This document shows positions 35,770-47,585 of a stretch of DNA of 64,000 bases, piece after piece. This stretch comes from Datura wrightii (lineage: Eukaryota; Streptophyta; Magnoliopsida; Solanales; Solanaceae). Under the pieces are notes generated by a model that saw only the letters and a program-made list of their open reading frames with translations, searched no databases and had not been told where the DNA came from. The DNA lies in assembly GCA_035772735.1 (NCBI GenBank), contig JASDFA010000010.1, positions 96,616,001-96,680,000 on the forward strand, given 5' to 3'. A program made the translations under genes and the position numbers. Numbering within the stretch: position 1 is the first letter of the stretch; each line of letters starts with the position of its first letter.

Positions 35770-36906
35770 AGAAGCCTTTCCTACAGGATCTAGAATGGGG
35801 TCGGTGGCATATAGGACAAGGGGTAGGTGCAAATCTACTCTGTTCTGCCCTCCGCTGCTGAGGTGATGCTACTGTCCGTAAACTGCTACCGGACTCTAAC
35901 TGACTCCGGCGAACAAATCTGCCTCTCTGCTGCTGTACCGAAGGTAAAGATCTGGGTGGCGTATCTGAAAACCGTGGTCTTGGCCCCCAGGGATTTCCCC
36001 CTGAATCTCAGCGGGTCTATTTCTATGGCGCTGCTCTGAAGTCGCCTGCCTGTCGTCCCGCTGCCGCTGTCTCAGGCCCTCAATTGTCTGTGCGAAGGCC
36101 TGTACCCTGGCTATGTCCATGTCCTCTCTCAAATTAGCCGTCATTTACATCTCTATGTAATCTGAATTCAGGCCCATAATAAAGCGATGGACTCTGGACG
36201 ACATGATGTCCACAAATGCTGGAGCATAGCGGGCTAAGGAGTCGAACTGTAAAGAATACTCACAGACACTCCTGGGCCCCTACTCTAAGTGTAAGAACTG
36301 GTCCATCCGGGCCTATATAACCTCCCGGGGTAAGTAGTGGTCCAGGAAGGCCTCTGAAAAATTAGACCAAGTAGGAGGGGCTCCATCTCTTCCCCGAGAT
36401 CTCTCCCAACTTTCGTACAAAAAAACAGCAATATCCCTCAACCGGAACACTGCTAATTCCACTAATTCTGCTGAGGTTACATGCATGACTCTAAAGATTC
36501 TCTATATCTGGTCCAAAAAGTCTGGAGGGTCCTCCGCTGAATCTGACCCTGTAAACTGAGGGGGTCCCAATGCCAAGAATTCTCTAACCCTGGAACTACC
36601 TAGCCCACCTAGGAATTCTGCTGTTGCAGGTGGTGCTGGCTGACGCTGAGTAGATAGCATCTGGGTTAACATAACCACCGCACCACGTAGCTCCTGATCA
36701 GATGAAGTGGGTGCAGGAGCTGTGGGAGGCGGTGCTACCTCAAATGGTCTCTGGCGAGGCGGAGATTGCTGGGAGGGTCGAGATGACACCTCCGTATCAC
36801 CCTCAGACCAGGCTGAATCTAGCTGTAAGTGAGGCATCCTGCTGGTGCCTTCGCCTGCCGCTGTATCTAATCTCCTGCCTGTAGCAGGGTGCCACTGATC
36901 TGCCAT
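35770..36906 (-). pseudogene. Element E gag
   Basis: Starts at ATG 36906 (MADQWHPATGRRLDTAAGEG), following a leader of about 200 bp after the primer site. The capsid region reads EFLALGPPQFTGSD and YESWERSRGRD. Stops interrupt it near 36500, 36320, 36285 and 36145, and a frame change lies near 35900-35940 before the knuckle. The N-terminal 100 residues are Pro/Ser/Gln-rich as in A and F. Confidence 0.85.
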
Positions 36907-37107
36907 AGTATCTCTGTAGACAAAGAGGGTGGTAAGTTTCAAAAGAACCAACCCTATACTGTACTGTGCTATGGCACGTCTGAGTATGAAAGAAGGGTAA
37001 CCATCCTATTATGCCTTGCAGCCTCCTGCCTATAGTATGTGGTACACAATACATCCATAGACAAGACACTACTTAGCACGGCTTGCAGACTCCCTGGGAC
37101 ACGAACT

Positions 37108-37119
37108 GCTCTGATACCA
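37108..37119 (-). other. Primer binding site, element E
   Basis: GCTCTGATACCA on the plus strand, complement of TGGTATCAGAGC, four bases from the LTR. Confidence 0.93.
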
Positions 37120-37123
37120 AGTT

Positions 37124-39348
37124 TGTCGCAACCCACCTTGGGGGTATGACGGGCACCTGGTTCCCTATTAGGACCTGAACTGCTAGACTACTGAGCCTAA
37201 GCACATCTGGTGCCTGGCTGGCTCTAACTCAAATTCGAGGAATCAACGGGCTATATAACGGCTGTAAATACAGCCTCCTACCCGCTGGGCCTATAGCCAC
37301 CTGTATAAAACTTTAGCTAACCAGAAACATACTTACAAAGGGTAAACCTATGCGGGCCGACAAGGCCACCATGCTGTCTAGTTATCTGTAACTTAACAAT
37401 ATAATACTGAATAACTACGTGACCAGCAAGGTCACCACTACTATCAGACTATGGCCCCACACGGCCAACATAATCAACCAAAAATAAGTCACTCTACTCA
37501 TCTGATAATTGTGAGCTCCTCCTAGTGGCCCCCTTGGGTACGCAGCTCAGGCCTTGGCCTCTGACAATAAACTGTGTCTAAGTCCGAAGACTCCTGCCTC
37601 TGAGCGCAAGTGCTCAACGGGGTAATCTGCTGCTGTATCTGTGACTGAAACTGCCCCTGAGTGCAAGCACGCAATAGGGTAATTTTATAAAAATTTATAT
37701 CTGAAACTGCCCCCGGCCACAAGCGCACACAGAGTAATCTGCCCCTGTAAACAGGGTAATCTGACTCTGCGCAGAGTGAACTGAACTGCCCCTGCAAGCA
37801 GGGTAATCTGGACCGTATTATTATGGTGGTCGGCCATCATCGTCCTCTAGGCAGACGACATCACCCAGCTGGTGGCGGTATCTGAATCTGATATCGACAC
37901 AGCTATAACCCAGGGGCGGTGGGGATGCTGAAGGACACCCACATGCCATAACAAGTCTCAACATGCAAAATACATACACAACAAGCATGCTCAAATGAAA
38001 AATACTAATCCTATTCTCTTCTTCTATTTCAAGGCCAGTCCGTACTAAATAACTGATGTTATATTCTATTTTACACTGTTTCTGATTGTTGGACTAACTG
38101 CTACCTGGCCCTTATCTGTTTATCTAATTATTGTTATCCGTGATCTGAAGCTATATTAGTTTCTATAGCCATATCTATTTCTGGAGCTACATTTGTATCT
38201 GGAGCTATTTCTATATCTGATTACTGATCTGGTTACATCTGGATATAACTCAATAACATAGAACATGCCATCTATAACTGGATATAGCTCAATAACATAA
38301 GATGTGCCATCTGTTATCGGATACAGTCTCAACAAATGTAATACATACTATCTGTAATCTTGCTAATTCACTATACTGCTTTTACAACTTCCATTCTGGA
38401 TATTACTTAAGAACATGCTGAGCTACTAGCGGATACCACATTACTATCTAAAATCATCTGACTATCCGTTATTCTGATTATCGCATGATACGTAGTGATA
38501 TACTAGCATGCTTGCTGGAAATTGTACTGAAATCATTCCTGTACGCTGGGTGTCTATTAATAGCCTTTATTCTATTTATTTTCTAGATTGTACTTCCTGG
38601 CTTGCCGAAAGAATAACTTTACATACCTGGTTTCTGAGTACCCGACTGACCGATGTGATTTCCGTCGGTACTTCTACTGTTTCTCCCAACTACATTCATA
38701 TACATGTCAATTAGAACCAAATACACCAATATTCTGAAAGAAAACGTCACTTTCGATATATTTATAGTCTAAACTTTGTCTTATCGAAAGACAGTCAAAA
38801 ACTCGCTATTTCTCGAAAGTCCAAAAGGGAGAAATATTCACTTTAAGGCTAGGAGTATATTGACACTAATTTGGAGCAATTCCACTTACCTTAGTTCGGT
38901 AGCACGAAGATTCGCTGGCCGAATTTCGCGAAACTAAATCCGTAGGAATGCTCCTCACTGCTTAATACCTCGGTATCTGGAGTTAATTTGAGTTTGGACA
39001 GCGTTTGACAGCATAACCGGAAGGAAATTATCAAGAAACCTCGTCTCCCTCTGTTTTCCCTCGATCTTACTGGAAATTATATGAAAAATAACTTTTAAAA
39101 CCGAAGTGGAGCGCTTATATAGTTGGGCTTGGACAGGGCCAATGTGTCACGGAGCCAACGCGGAGGCTCCACCTCCGTGACACGTTGCCATCGCGGAGGG
39201 GCTCTGCCCCAGCTCCTTCCGCGATGGTTCGACAGGTTTCTCGTCCGGTCTTTTTCCGGGTCTTTTTCTAGCATGTATGGCTTTTAAATACTCTTAACTA
39301 ACACGCGAATAGGCTATCTATGTGTTGGGAATTTTATGGGGTACAACA
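37124..39348 (-). repeat. Element E 5' LTR
   Basis: Plus-strand borders TGTCGCAACCC and GGGGTACAACA. It has the family stem-loops (GTGTCACGGAG at 39144-39154 with CTCCGTGACAC at 39173-39183; CCATCGCGGA at 39188-39197 with TCCGCGATGG at 39218-39227). Between about 37560 and 37810 there is an irregular series of units around GCAAGCGC...GGGTAATCTG, expanded relative to elements A and B. Confidence 0.92.
39114..39121 (-). promoter_or_regulatory. Putative TATA box, element E LTR
   Basis: TATATAAG on the minus strand at the position equivalent to TATATAAA of element B. Confidence 0.5.
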
Positions 39349-40250
39349 TGGACAATAGGAAATGCGTGGACTTGACCTCCTACCAGTTAAAGGGGGTAGC
39401 ACATATATGGTTTAAGAAATGGAGAGATGCCAGGGTGGCGGGTGCAAGCCCGATAGGTTGGGATGAGTTTCACACTGCATTCATGGATCGGTTCCTCCGT
39501 CGGAAGATGAGGGAGCTCAAGGAAAATGAGTTTTTTAATCTAAAGCAAGGTAATATGTCATTCGAGGAATATGCATTGGAGTTCACCCGATTATCTAAAT
39601 ATGCTCCGGAGTTGGTGGCGAATCAGCGGGCTCGGGTGAGCCATTTTATGCATGCGGTAGCATATTATTTGGACAAAGATTGTCAGATCGCCACACTTCA
39701 CTGGGAGATTGATTTTCCCCATATTGTATTGAATGTGCAGCAATTGGAGTCAGTCTACAGGAGGCAGAGAGAGGCCAAGAGGGCCAGGAGTCAGTCTACA
39801 GAAGGCAGAGAGAGGCCAAGAGGGCCAGGACTGACAGCTACGGGGTTTCTTCGGCCAGGTCAGGGGGTAGACCACGTCCGGAGTTCCAGCACAGGTACAT
39901 TGCTCCAGTTCCATAATCGGCCAGCATGCCATCCAGGTTCAAGGGAGACCAGAGGAGCAGGGCTATAGGCTCGAGGGATCATGGTAGCATGCAGGTGGAG
40001 TGCACTTTTCCAGTTTGTGCGAAGTGCGGCAAGAATCATTGTGGGAGGTGCCTAGTCAGCGCGGATGCTTGTTTCGGGTGTGGCAAACCTGGACACAAGA
40101 TCAGAGATTTCCCTGCAACCAGTTCTACCGCGCCAGCAGCACGACCCTCTCAACAGGGTGCCTCCACTAGTTTAGCAGGTGGTCAACACCAAAACAAGTT
40201 TTATGCCCTAGTGCCTCGCCAGGAGCAGGAGGCTTCGCTAGATGTGGTCA
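39349..40250 (+). pseudogene. Element D gag, 5'-truncated
   Basis: Begins in mid-capsid right at the element E border (YQLKGVAHIWFKKWRDAR), then EEYALEFTRLSKYAPELV. A 41-bp tandem duplication (39751-39832) throws the frame; the downstream part continues in the frame expected if one copy were removed. The knuckle region has CAKCGKNHCGRC followed by CFGCGKPGHKIRDF, in which the last zinc ligand Cys is Phe. Confidence 0.85.
39751..39832. repeat. 41-bp tandem duplication in element D gag
   Basis: Two copies of a 41-bp unit beginning CAGTCTACAG and ending GAGGGCCAGGA(G/C)T, differing at two bases. 41 is not a multiple of three, so the duplication itself causes a frameshift. Confidence 0.92.
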
Positions 40251-43200
40251 CAGGTATGTTGCAAGTCTTCCATATTAATGCTTATGCTTTGTTAGATCCA
40301 GGAGATACTTTGTCTTTTGTGACCCCTTATATTGCTAGTAGTTTTTGAGTTTGTCCTGAAATTTTGTTAGAATCATTCTCCGTATCTACTCCAATCGGTG
40401 AATCAGTGGTAGCTAGGCGGGTGTATAGAGGTTTTCCCATCACGGTGTTGCATAAGGTTACCTCTGTAGACTTAGTAGAGCTGTCCATGAATTACTTTGA
40501 GATCATCTTGGGTATAGATTGGTTGTTTGCATGCTATGCTTTGATTAATTGTAGGACCCGTGCAATGGAATTTCAATTTTTGGGTGAGTCAGCCCTAGAA
40601 TGGAAGAGTAATTTCGCTGTACTAGCCGGTCAGTTTATTTCATACCTTAAGGCTAGGAAAATGATCTCTAAGGGTTGCATGTACCACCTAGTTAGGGTTA
40701 AGGATGTAGAGTCTGAGACCCCAACTATTCAGTCAGTTCCAATGGTGTGTGAGTATGGTTTTCCCCGATGATTTGCTAGGTGTTCCTCCGAAAAGGGAAA
40801 TTGATTTCTGTATTGATCTATTGCTTGATATGCAACCTATCTTCATTCCTCCTTACAGGATGGCTCCAGCCGAGCTAAAAGAGTTAAAACACCAGTTGAA
40901 AGACTTGTCGGATAACAGTTTCATTAGACCGAGCAAGTCTCCATGGGGTGCACCGGTTCTATTTGTTCGGAAGAAGTATGGTCCCTTCGGATGTGTATTG
41001 ACTATCGGCAACTGAATAACATCACTATCAAGAACAGGTACCCTTGCCCAGGATTGATGATTTATCTAACCAGCTCCAGGGTGCCAGGTGTTTCTCAAAG
41101 ATTGATCTCAGGTTCAGGTATCATCAGCTCCTAGTTCGAGAGTGTGATATCCCAAAGACAGGCTTCAGAACCCGGTATGGCCGTTATGAGTTTGTAGTTA
41201 TGTCATTTGGACTAACCAATGCTCCTACAAACTTTATGGATCTGATAAACAGGGTGTTCAAGCCGTATTTGGACATGTTCGTGATTGTGTTCATTGATGA
41301 CATCCTTATATACTCTCGGAGCGAGGAGGAGCATGCCGCTCATTTGAGAGTAGTGCTTCAGACCCTCAAGGATCATCAGTTTTATGCCAAGTTTAGCAAG
41401 TGCAAGTTCTGGTTGAACTCGGTAGCATTTTTGGGCCATGTAGTATCAGGCGAGGGCATAACAATAGATTATCAGAAAATTGAGGCGGTGAAGAATTGGC
41501 TTAGACCAGTGAGTCCTTTAGAAATTCGGAGTTTCTTGGGCCTAGAAGGCTACTACCGAAGATTTGTTGAGGCAATTTCATCCCCATTGACCAGGTTGAC
41601 TCAGAAAAAGATAAAGTTCCAATGGTCGGAGGCTTGTGAGGAAATCTTCCAGGAATTGGAAACCCAACTCACTTCAGCACCAGTGTTGACTTTACCCGAG
41701 GGTACAGATGGCTTTGTTGTATATTGTGATTCTTTGAGGGTCAGACTGGGATGCATGTTGATGCAGCATGGGAAAGTAATAGTGTATGCCTCTCGACAGT
41801 TAAAGGTTCACGAAATGAATTACCCGACCCATGATCTCGAGTTGGCTGCGGTGGTGTTCGCATTGAAAATATGGCGTAATTACTTGTATGGAGTCCACAT
41901 GGACGTGTTCACGGATCACAAGAGCTTGCAATATGTGTTCACGCAGAAGGATCTTAATCTTCGACAAAGGAGGAGATTGGAGTTATTAAAGGACTACGAT
42001 ATGAGTGTCCTTTACCACCGGGGGAAGGCTAATGTGGTGGCAGATGCACTTAGTAGGCTCTCTATGAAGAGTGTGTCCCACGTGGATGAGGGAAAGAAGG
42101 AGTTGGTGAAAGATATCCACCGTCTTGCAAGATTGGGAGTTAGATTGATTGACTCGACTGATGGTGGTGTTGTGCTGCAGAATGGGTCAGAATCGTCCTT
42201 GGTGGTTGATGTCAAATCTAAGCAAGATGAGGATCCAATTTTGAGGAAGCTGAAGGAAGCGGTGCAGAGTGAAAAGGTGGGGGTTTTCTCCCAAGTAGGA
42301 GATGGTGTGTTATGATACCAGGGTCGCCTATGTGTCCCAAATGTTGATGAATTGAGAGTTTGGATATTGCATGAGTCACATGGTACCAGATATTCTATCC
42401 ATCCGGGATCCACGAAGATGTATCGGGACTTGCGAGAAATTTATTGTTGAGATGGTATGAAGAAGGATATTGTGGAGTTCGTAGCCAAATGTCCAAATTG
42501 TCAGCAAGTGAAAGTCAAGCATCAAAGGCCAGGAGGCGTACTTCAGGGTATTAGCATTCCCAAATGAAAGTGGGAAGAGATTAACATGGATTTCATTACA
42601 GGCCTACCTCGTACGCGATGCCACTATGATTCCATTTGGGTAGTGGTAGACAGGTTAACCAAGGATGCACACTTTCTACCGGTCAAGACCATAGATTCAG
42701 TGGAATATTATGCCAAGTTGTATATTCAGGAGTTGGTTCGACTTCATGGAGTGCCCTTGTCTATTATTTCACACCGAGGTACTCATTTTATCTCCCAGTT
42801 CTGGCGGTCTTTCCAAAAGGGACTTGGGACTCAAGTCAAGCTCAATACGGCCTTTCATCCGCAAATGGATGGCCAGGCTGAATGAACAATCCATACTCAT
42901 GAGGATATGTTAAGGCCATGTGTTATGGATTTTAAGGTAGTTGGGATGATCACTTTCCCTTAATCGAGTTTGCTTATAATAACAACTATCACTCCAGTAT
43001 CCAAATGGCACCGTTCGAGGTCTCCATGGGCAAAGGTGTAGATCTCCCATTGGATGGTTTGAGGTTGGTGAGGTAGCTATGATAGGGCCAGATTCAGTTC
43101 ACGAGGCTATGGTGAAGGTTTAATTGATAAGGAACCGGTTGAAAACTGCTTAGAGTCGTCAGAAATCATATGTCGATATGAGGAGAAGAGATTTGGAGTT

Positions 43201-43642
43201 TGAGGTGGACGATTGGATATTTCTAAAGGTATCTCACATGAAGGGAGTCATGAGGTTCGAAAAGAAAGGGAAACTCAGTCCCCGCTATGTTGGTCCCTAC
43301 CGGGTTGTGAGGAGAGTTGGTAAGGTGGCGTATGAGTTGAACTTTCCCTCAGAGTTATCTTCAGTTCATCCTATGTTTCATGTATCACTTTTGAAAAAGT
43401 CCTTGGGTGATCCAGTTTTAGTTGTCCCAATGGACAGCGTTGGTGTTAAGGATAGCCTCAGCTATGAAGAAGTGCCGGTGGAAATCTTGGATCGTCAGGT
43501 TCGGAGGTTGAGGAACAAAGAAGTAGCTTCAGTTAAAGTATTATGGAGAAATCAACATATTGAAGGAGCTACATGGGAAGCCGAAACGGATATGATGACT
43601 AGATATCCACACCTGTTCTCTACCGGCTCAGTTTCAGTTTGA
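40250..43642 (+). pseudogene. Element D pol: protease to chromodomain
   Basis: Protease ALLDPGDTLSF near 40300. The frame changes three times around 40750-41045, in the finger region of RT. From 41044 a 423-codon open stretch covers RT (active site FIDD near 41293), RNase H (YCDS, HDLELAA, TDHKS, ADALSR) and the linker. The integrase finger contains stops; the core reads NMDFITGLPRT, but the second catalytic aspartate is lost (ISHRG instead of ISDRG), and a stop follows GQAE. After another frame change the C-terminal domain and a complete chromodomain-type tail are open (43178-43642: YEEVPVEILDRQVRRLRNKE, VLWRNQH, GATWEAE, RYPHLF). Non-functional. Confidence 0.9.
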
Positions 43643-43874
43643 GGTATCAATTTTTTCCCTAAACCTCTAATCAGTTTTCATGTTCAGTTCATGCATAAAA
43701 GTTTGTTTTATGCTATGGTAAATGTATGTGATGTCTGAATTCAGTTCAGTTATGTAGTTCTTTTGGGAGGTAGTCAATCCATTAGTTTTCAACTCAAATG
43801 ATCAGTAATTGCATATGATGATTGCTTGTTTCTGAGTTTTCTGCATGTATCTAACATTTGAGGATGAATGTTCC

Positions 43875-43888
43875 CAAGGAGGAGATAT
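43875..43888 (+). other. Polypurine tract, element D
   Basis: CAAGGAGGAGATAT, purine-rich, immediately before the TG of the 3' LTR. Confidence 0.75.
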
Positions 43889-46237
43889 TGTTATACCCCG
43901 AGGACACAAGGATCATACCCGGGAGTCAAAACGGAGAAAAACTGAAAATTCGCACCAGATCTTAGGATGACCCCTGAGGTAGGTCATGATGAGTGACCAC
44001 GAGTCGTGAGGTGACACGTGGTCAGCAAGGTTTTCCTTCTCTTTCTGCCTAGCCCGTTCTAGTGGTATATTATTCGATTCGGTACGTTATCCGTGTCGTG
44101 CATTCATGAAACATTTAAATTAATAATTTGAGAGACCATGTAATCGCCAGGGCCAGTGCTCCGGAGCGGCCCAACACAGGTTGAGAAGGCCACGGGTATG
44201 ACCACGGATTGTGGTCATATCTCACGACTCATGAGGTCCCCTGTGGTCTGCGTTGGAGGTTTGGCAAGGTTGGGAAGGGCAGTGAAGGCCACGGATAGTG
44301 ACCACGAGTCGCGGTCTGACCTCATGAATCATGAGGTCACCCGTTGGTTGGAGTGTATGGTTGGTCAAGGTTTTGAGCAGTGGGGATCACGGGTGGTGAC
44401 CACGAGTCGTGGTCAGCCACCACAATTCGTGGGGTCCTCGTGAGGTCCCATGAGTGATTTTGGGCAGTGAGCATGATGGATCCCGTCCACGAGTCATGCC
44501 CCTCGGCAACGACTCATGAGGTCCCTCGTGGGGACTGGAAACCAGAAATTTCAGTGTTTTTAGTAAGGGTGTTTTTGTAATTCCTAAACTCCTAAAGCCT
44601 AAACTACATCGTTTTAAGGTCTGAATGGGGTCTTTTAAGGGGGTTAATTTTATGTTAAGCCTCCTTCATGCATGCAAGAGTATAGAGAGGAGATTAGAAG
44701 GTGATGTAAGGTGTTCTTCCTCAATTCCTCTAAGTTCCATCTTGGGCTAGCAAGGAAAGTTAAGAACCAGATAATCCCAGGTATATAAGGTCATCAATGG
44801 GTGAATTCTTCCACACCCATGCTCCTATTCTATGATTTTATTTAAAATTTATCAAAAACTCATAGGGTTTTGTATTTGATTATATAAAATCGAATGATTT
44901 AATTATGGGTCTTGTGATTTTGAAATATTATCATAATCTATGAATTTTGATCATCTTTTGAGATTTAAATTGATTATAATAGTGTTGATTTTGATTTTCT
45001 AAGAAATTAAGCTTAACTATGCATGCTCCATGATGAATAAATTTATGATCTATTATCCCATTGATTTCCTTTACAAGCCCAGCCTGAATTATGTTTTAAA
45101 TTATGAATTTATTATGTTACCCATTATGATTTTATGAAATTCAAGCTATATATATGATCTACAAGTGTGTATGAATCTTATCAATCATGAATTATGTTTT
45201 TGCTCGATTCACAGGCCTCATGTCATGGCTAGATCACATCTTTTCACGCATGTTTATGATTATCATGATTTAACCAGCCCATGAACTCATGTGTATATTA
45301 TTATGAGCACTATATATGTTTTGGGAGTAGTTTCGAACACCGAGTAGGTTCAGGGCTCAAGTTAAGCCCCGAATCTCTTGAACTATGTGTCACCGTAGGT
45401 ATGTTGGGACCCCTTTCATGTTAGTCCCTGGCCTAAATGGCCCTTTTCATGGTGATATCACACTTTCATGGTTCTACCCTTGGCAAGGTACGAATACTCT
45501 CCCGACTAGGGTTACAAGTTGGGTTTCATTGTGCTCATATGGGGTATTCCGGTTAAGAGAATCTCCCACTGTTCCTCATGATTAATGCATGTTATGATTA
45601 TGTATGTTGGCTCAAGTCATGTTAAGTAAATCTCTTCTATTATGATTATGATTATGTTATGTTACGAATATTTTTAAAACCTTGAGCCATATGACATGTC
45701 ATTATGATTTACGATACGAGCATGACGTCCTACTCTTATGATTATTTATGAATATCATACATGTTTTAAACATCCGTTTTATTTACCTTGAATACTCAGT
45801 GCATTCCACATACTGACCGCATACCTTCTATGTTGTATCATTTCATGATACAGGTCCCAGTTCTCAGGCTCATCCTCACCCGTAGATAGTTTCAGATTTC
45901 TCTCAGTGCTCTAGGTGAGTCCTCATGTTTTGAGGGCTGTATGTTCATCCCTTATGTTGTTTCTTTCAGTTTCTAGATGTTGGATTAGTTGGGAGTTGTC
46001 CCATCAATCCGCCCTTCATGTTTAGAGGCTTATCAGACTGAAAGTTATATTCAGCTGCATTGTATAAGTCTTGTACTGATATTTCCCTTTGGTTATGTTA
46101 TGGTTACGTTCCTATATGTTAAGTCTTCCTCTCATGTGATTGGATTAGAAGTATGCTCATGCCATGGGTCGACATGGGGTCTCTTGAGGCTCCTTATCCC
46201 GTGTCTACGATCCGGGTGTACATTTGGGTCGTGACAA
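43889..46237 (+). repeat. Element D 3' LTR
   Basis: Complete, from TGTTATACCCCGAGG to GGGTCGTGACA. Rich in CACGAGTCGTG-type palindromes between about 43995 and 44540. It carries about 136 bp more than the 5' copy at 44031-44180 and otherwise matches it. Confidence 0.92.
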
Positions 46238-46242
46238 TAACA
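46238..46242. repeat. Target site duplication of element D, right copy
   Basis: ATAAC, one mismatch from ATAAT at 14923. Confidence 0.75.
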
Positions 46243-46642
46243 TCGCAGTATACCTATATAATATTATGGTATTATTGAGGTCTATTTCAGTTTTCAATGA
46301 TGCCATCACAACATATTTATATACTGTCATGGTATCATTGAGGTCTTTTTTCATTCCTTCTATGAGACACTCCTTACTCCTCTATGATACCATCATAGTA
46401 TATCTATATACTAGCATGATATTATCAAAATCTACTTCAGTTTTTCAGTGAGAAACTCCTTAGTCTTCAATGATACCATTACAATATATCTATTTACTGT
46501 CGTAGTATCATTGAGGTCTATTCTAGTCCTCACTTATACCATCATAATATATCTACATATTGCCATGGTATCTTTTAGGTTTGCTTCAATCCTTCAGTGA
46601 GGCACTCATCGGTCCTCTATGATACCATCACTGTATATTTAT

Positions 46643-46650
46643 ATACTAGC
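46643..46650. repeat. 8-bp target site duplication of hAT-type element, left copy
   Basis: ATACTAGC, identical to the eight bases following the element. Confidence 0.93.
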
Positions 46651-47577
46651 CAGTGGTGGAGGCAGAATTTCCATCAAAGGGGTTCAACATATGAATAAGT
46701 AACATATGAAGTCGTGAAGATTGCAGGAAGATAAATGGGGCGGGCCTGGGCAAGGTAGGGTGGGGTGCAAAGGGAAAGAATATTACTTAACCCGCTAAAA
46801 TTTAGCTAGCCTTGTCATTTTCATATTTTATATTTCTTTTTTACTTTGACCCTACTACATCAAACCCTTTTTAAAAAAAATTGCGCTTCTTTTTCTTTTC
46901 ATTTGCAATATTCTACTTTATTTTGAGTTTATTTATTTATTTTTTCCTTTGAATTACTATCCCTTTAGATATATATTATCTTTTAAAATGATCAAAATTC
47001 TTATACGGAAAGATACTGCTTTGATTTATGAATTACGCGTGAGAGAAAAACAAAAACAAAATTATAAGAATCTAAATGTAATTTCTAATTGTTTTGGGAA
47101 AAAGTAGAGAATATACTTATAAAAGTGATAGTATTTAGTTTAAATATACTATATTAATTATAAAAATATACTATTATTAAAATAATTTCAAAAATTATGA
47201 TATTAGTATAAATATGTTTTTATAAGAGAGTTGCAAGACTACAATGTAAAAGACAATTGTATATATTTAGGCCTTAGTTTTACCAATAGGGAAGAAAATG
47301 TGAGCCTTAATGGATATTTTACCCTGTGCATGCAAAGTTGAGCTGAAGTTAAACTAAATAAAAAGAGAAAACATGGTAGCGAGTAGGAATTAAACACACG
47401 ATCCCAGAGAAAAATTAAACCCCCTTAACCACTGAGCTTTTCTTCTCAACCGTGTCAAGGAAGTTCATTATAATGTATATATACGTAAAATCAAATTTTG
47501 ACATTATATATAGAGTGTAATTTTTTGGCAAAGAGGGTTCAAATGAACCCCCTCGCACCCATGTAGTTCCGCCCCTG
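46651..47577. mobile_element. Non-autonomous hAT-type element
   Basis: 927 bp with imperfect terminal inverted repeats (CAGTGGTGGA at the left; CAGGGGCGGA as the complement of the right end) and a perfect 8-bp target duplication, the hallmark of hAT transposons. No transposase is present, so it would have needed a helper. The interior is AT-rich. A segment near 47381-47442, read on the minus strand, looks like a decayed tRNA-type promoter (GCTCAGTGGTTAAG). The orientation is not defined. Confidence 0.88.
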
Positions 47578-47585
47578 ATACTAGC
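47578..47585. repeat. 8-bp target site duplication of hAT-type element, right copy
   Basis: ATACTAGC, identical to the left copy. Confidence 0.93.

Larger units (their letters stand above)
32586..39348 (-). mobile_element. Element E: chromovirus, 3'-truncated
   Basis: Same family as A, B and F. It has its 5' LTR, primer site, gag and most of pol, but ends inside the integrase C-terminal region. Chromodomain, polypurine tract and 3' LTR are missing. Its intact right border lies in the gag of element D; the five bases there, TGGAC, have no surviving partner. The coding region is the best preserved in the window after F. Confidence 0.9.
14928..46237 (+). mobile_element. Element D: chromovirus split by nested insertions
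   Basis: Outer element of the nest. Its 5' LTR begins here with TGTTATACC and is cut by element B at 15899 and again by element C at 26384. Its gag resumes at 39349 after element E, and its pol, polypurine tract and full 3' LTR follow. The two outer flanks carry a 5-bp duplication with one mismatch and are continuous parts of the palindromic array, which shows that the left LTR piece and the right half belong to one insertion. The rest of the 5' LTR, the primer site and the gag start are missing, lost in the deletion marked at 32309-32586. The LTR family differs from that of A, B, E and F. Confidence 0.85.
46238..46650. repeat. Palindromic tandem array, piece 3
   Basis: The longest piece, about five units. 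Each unit reads, with variations, ATGATACCATCA, CAGTATATCTATATACTG, CCATGGTATCATTGAGG, then GTCTGCTTCAGT and GTGAGACACTCCT. Full units are about 85 bp; some are about 60 bp because the CAGTGAGACACTCC part is missing. The hAT-type element ends this piece. Confidence 0.88.

Noticed and set aside
46238..46650. A CRISPR-like array
   Set aside because: Units are contiguous tandem repeats of a palindrome without unique spacers, in a plant genome.
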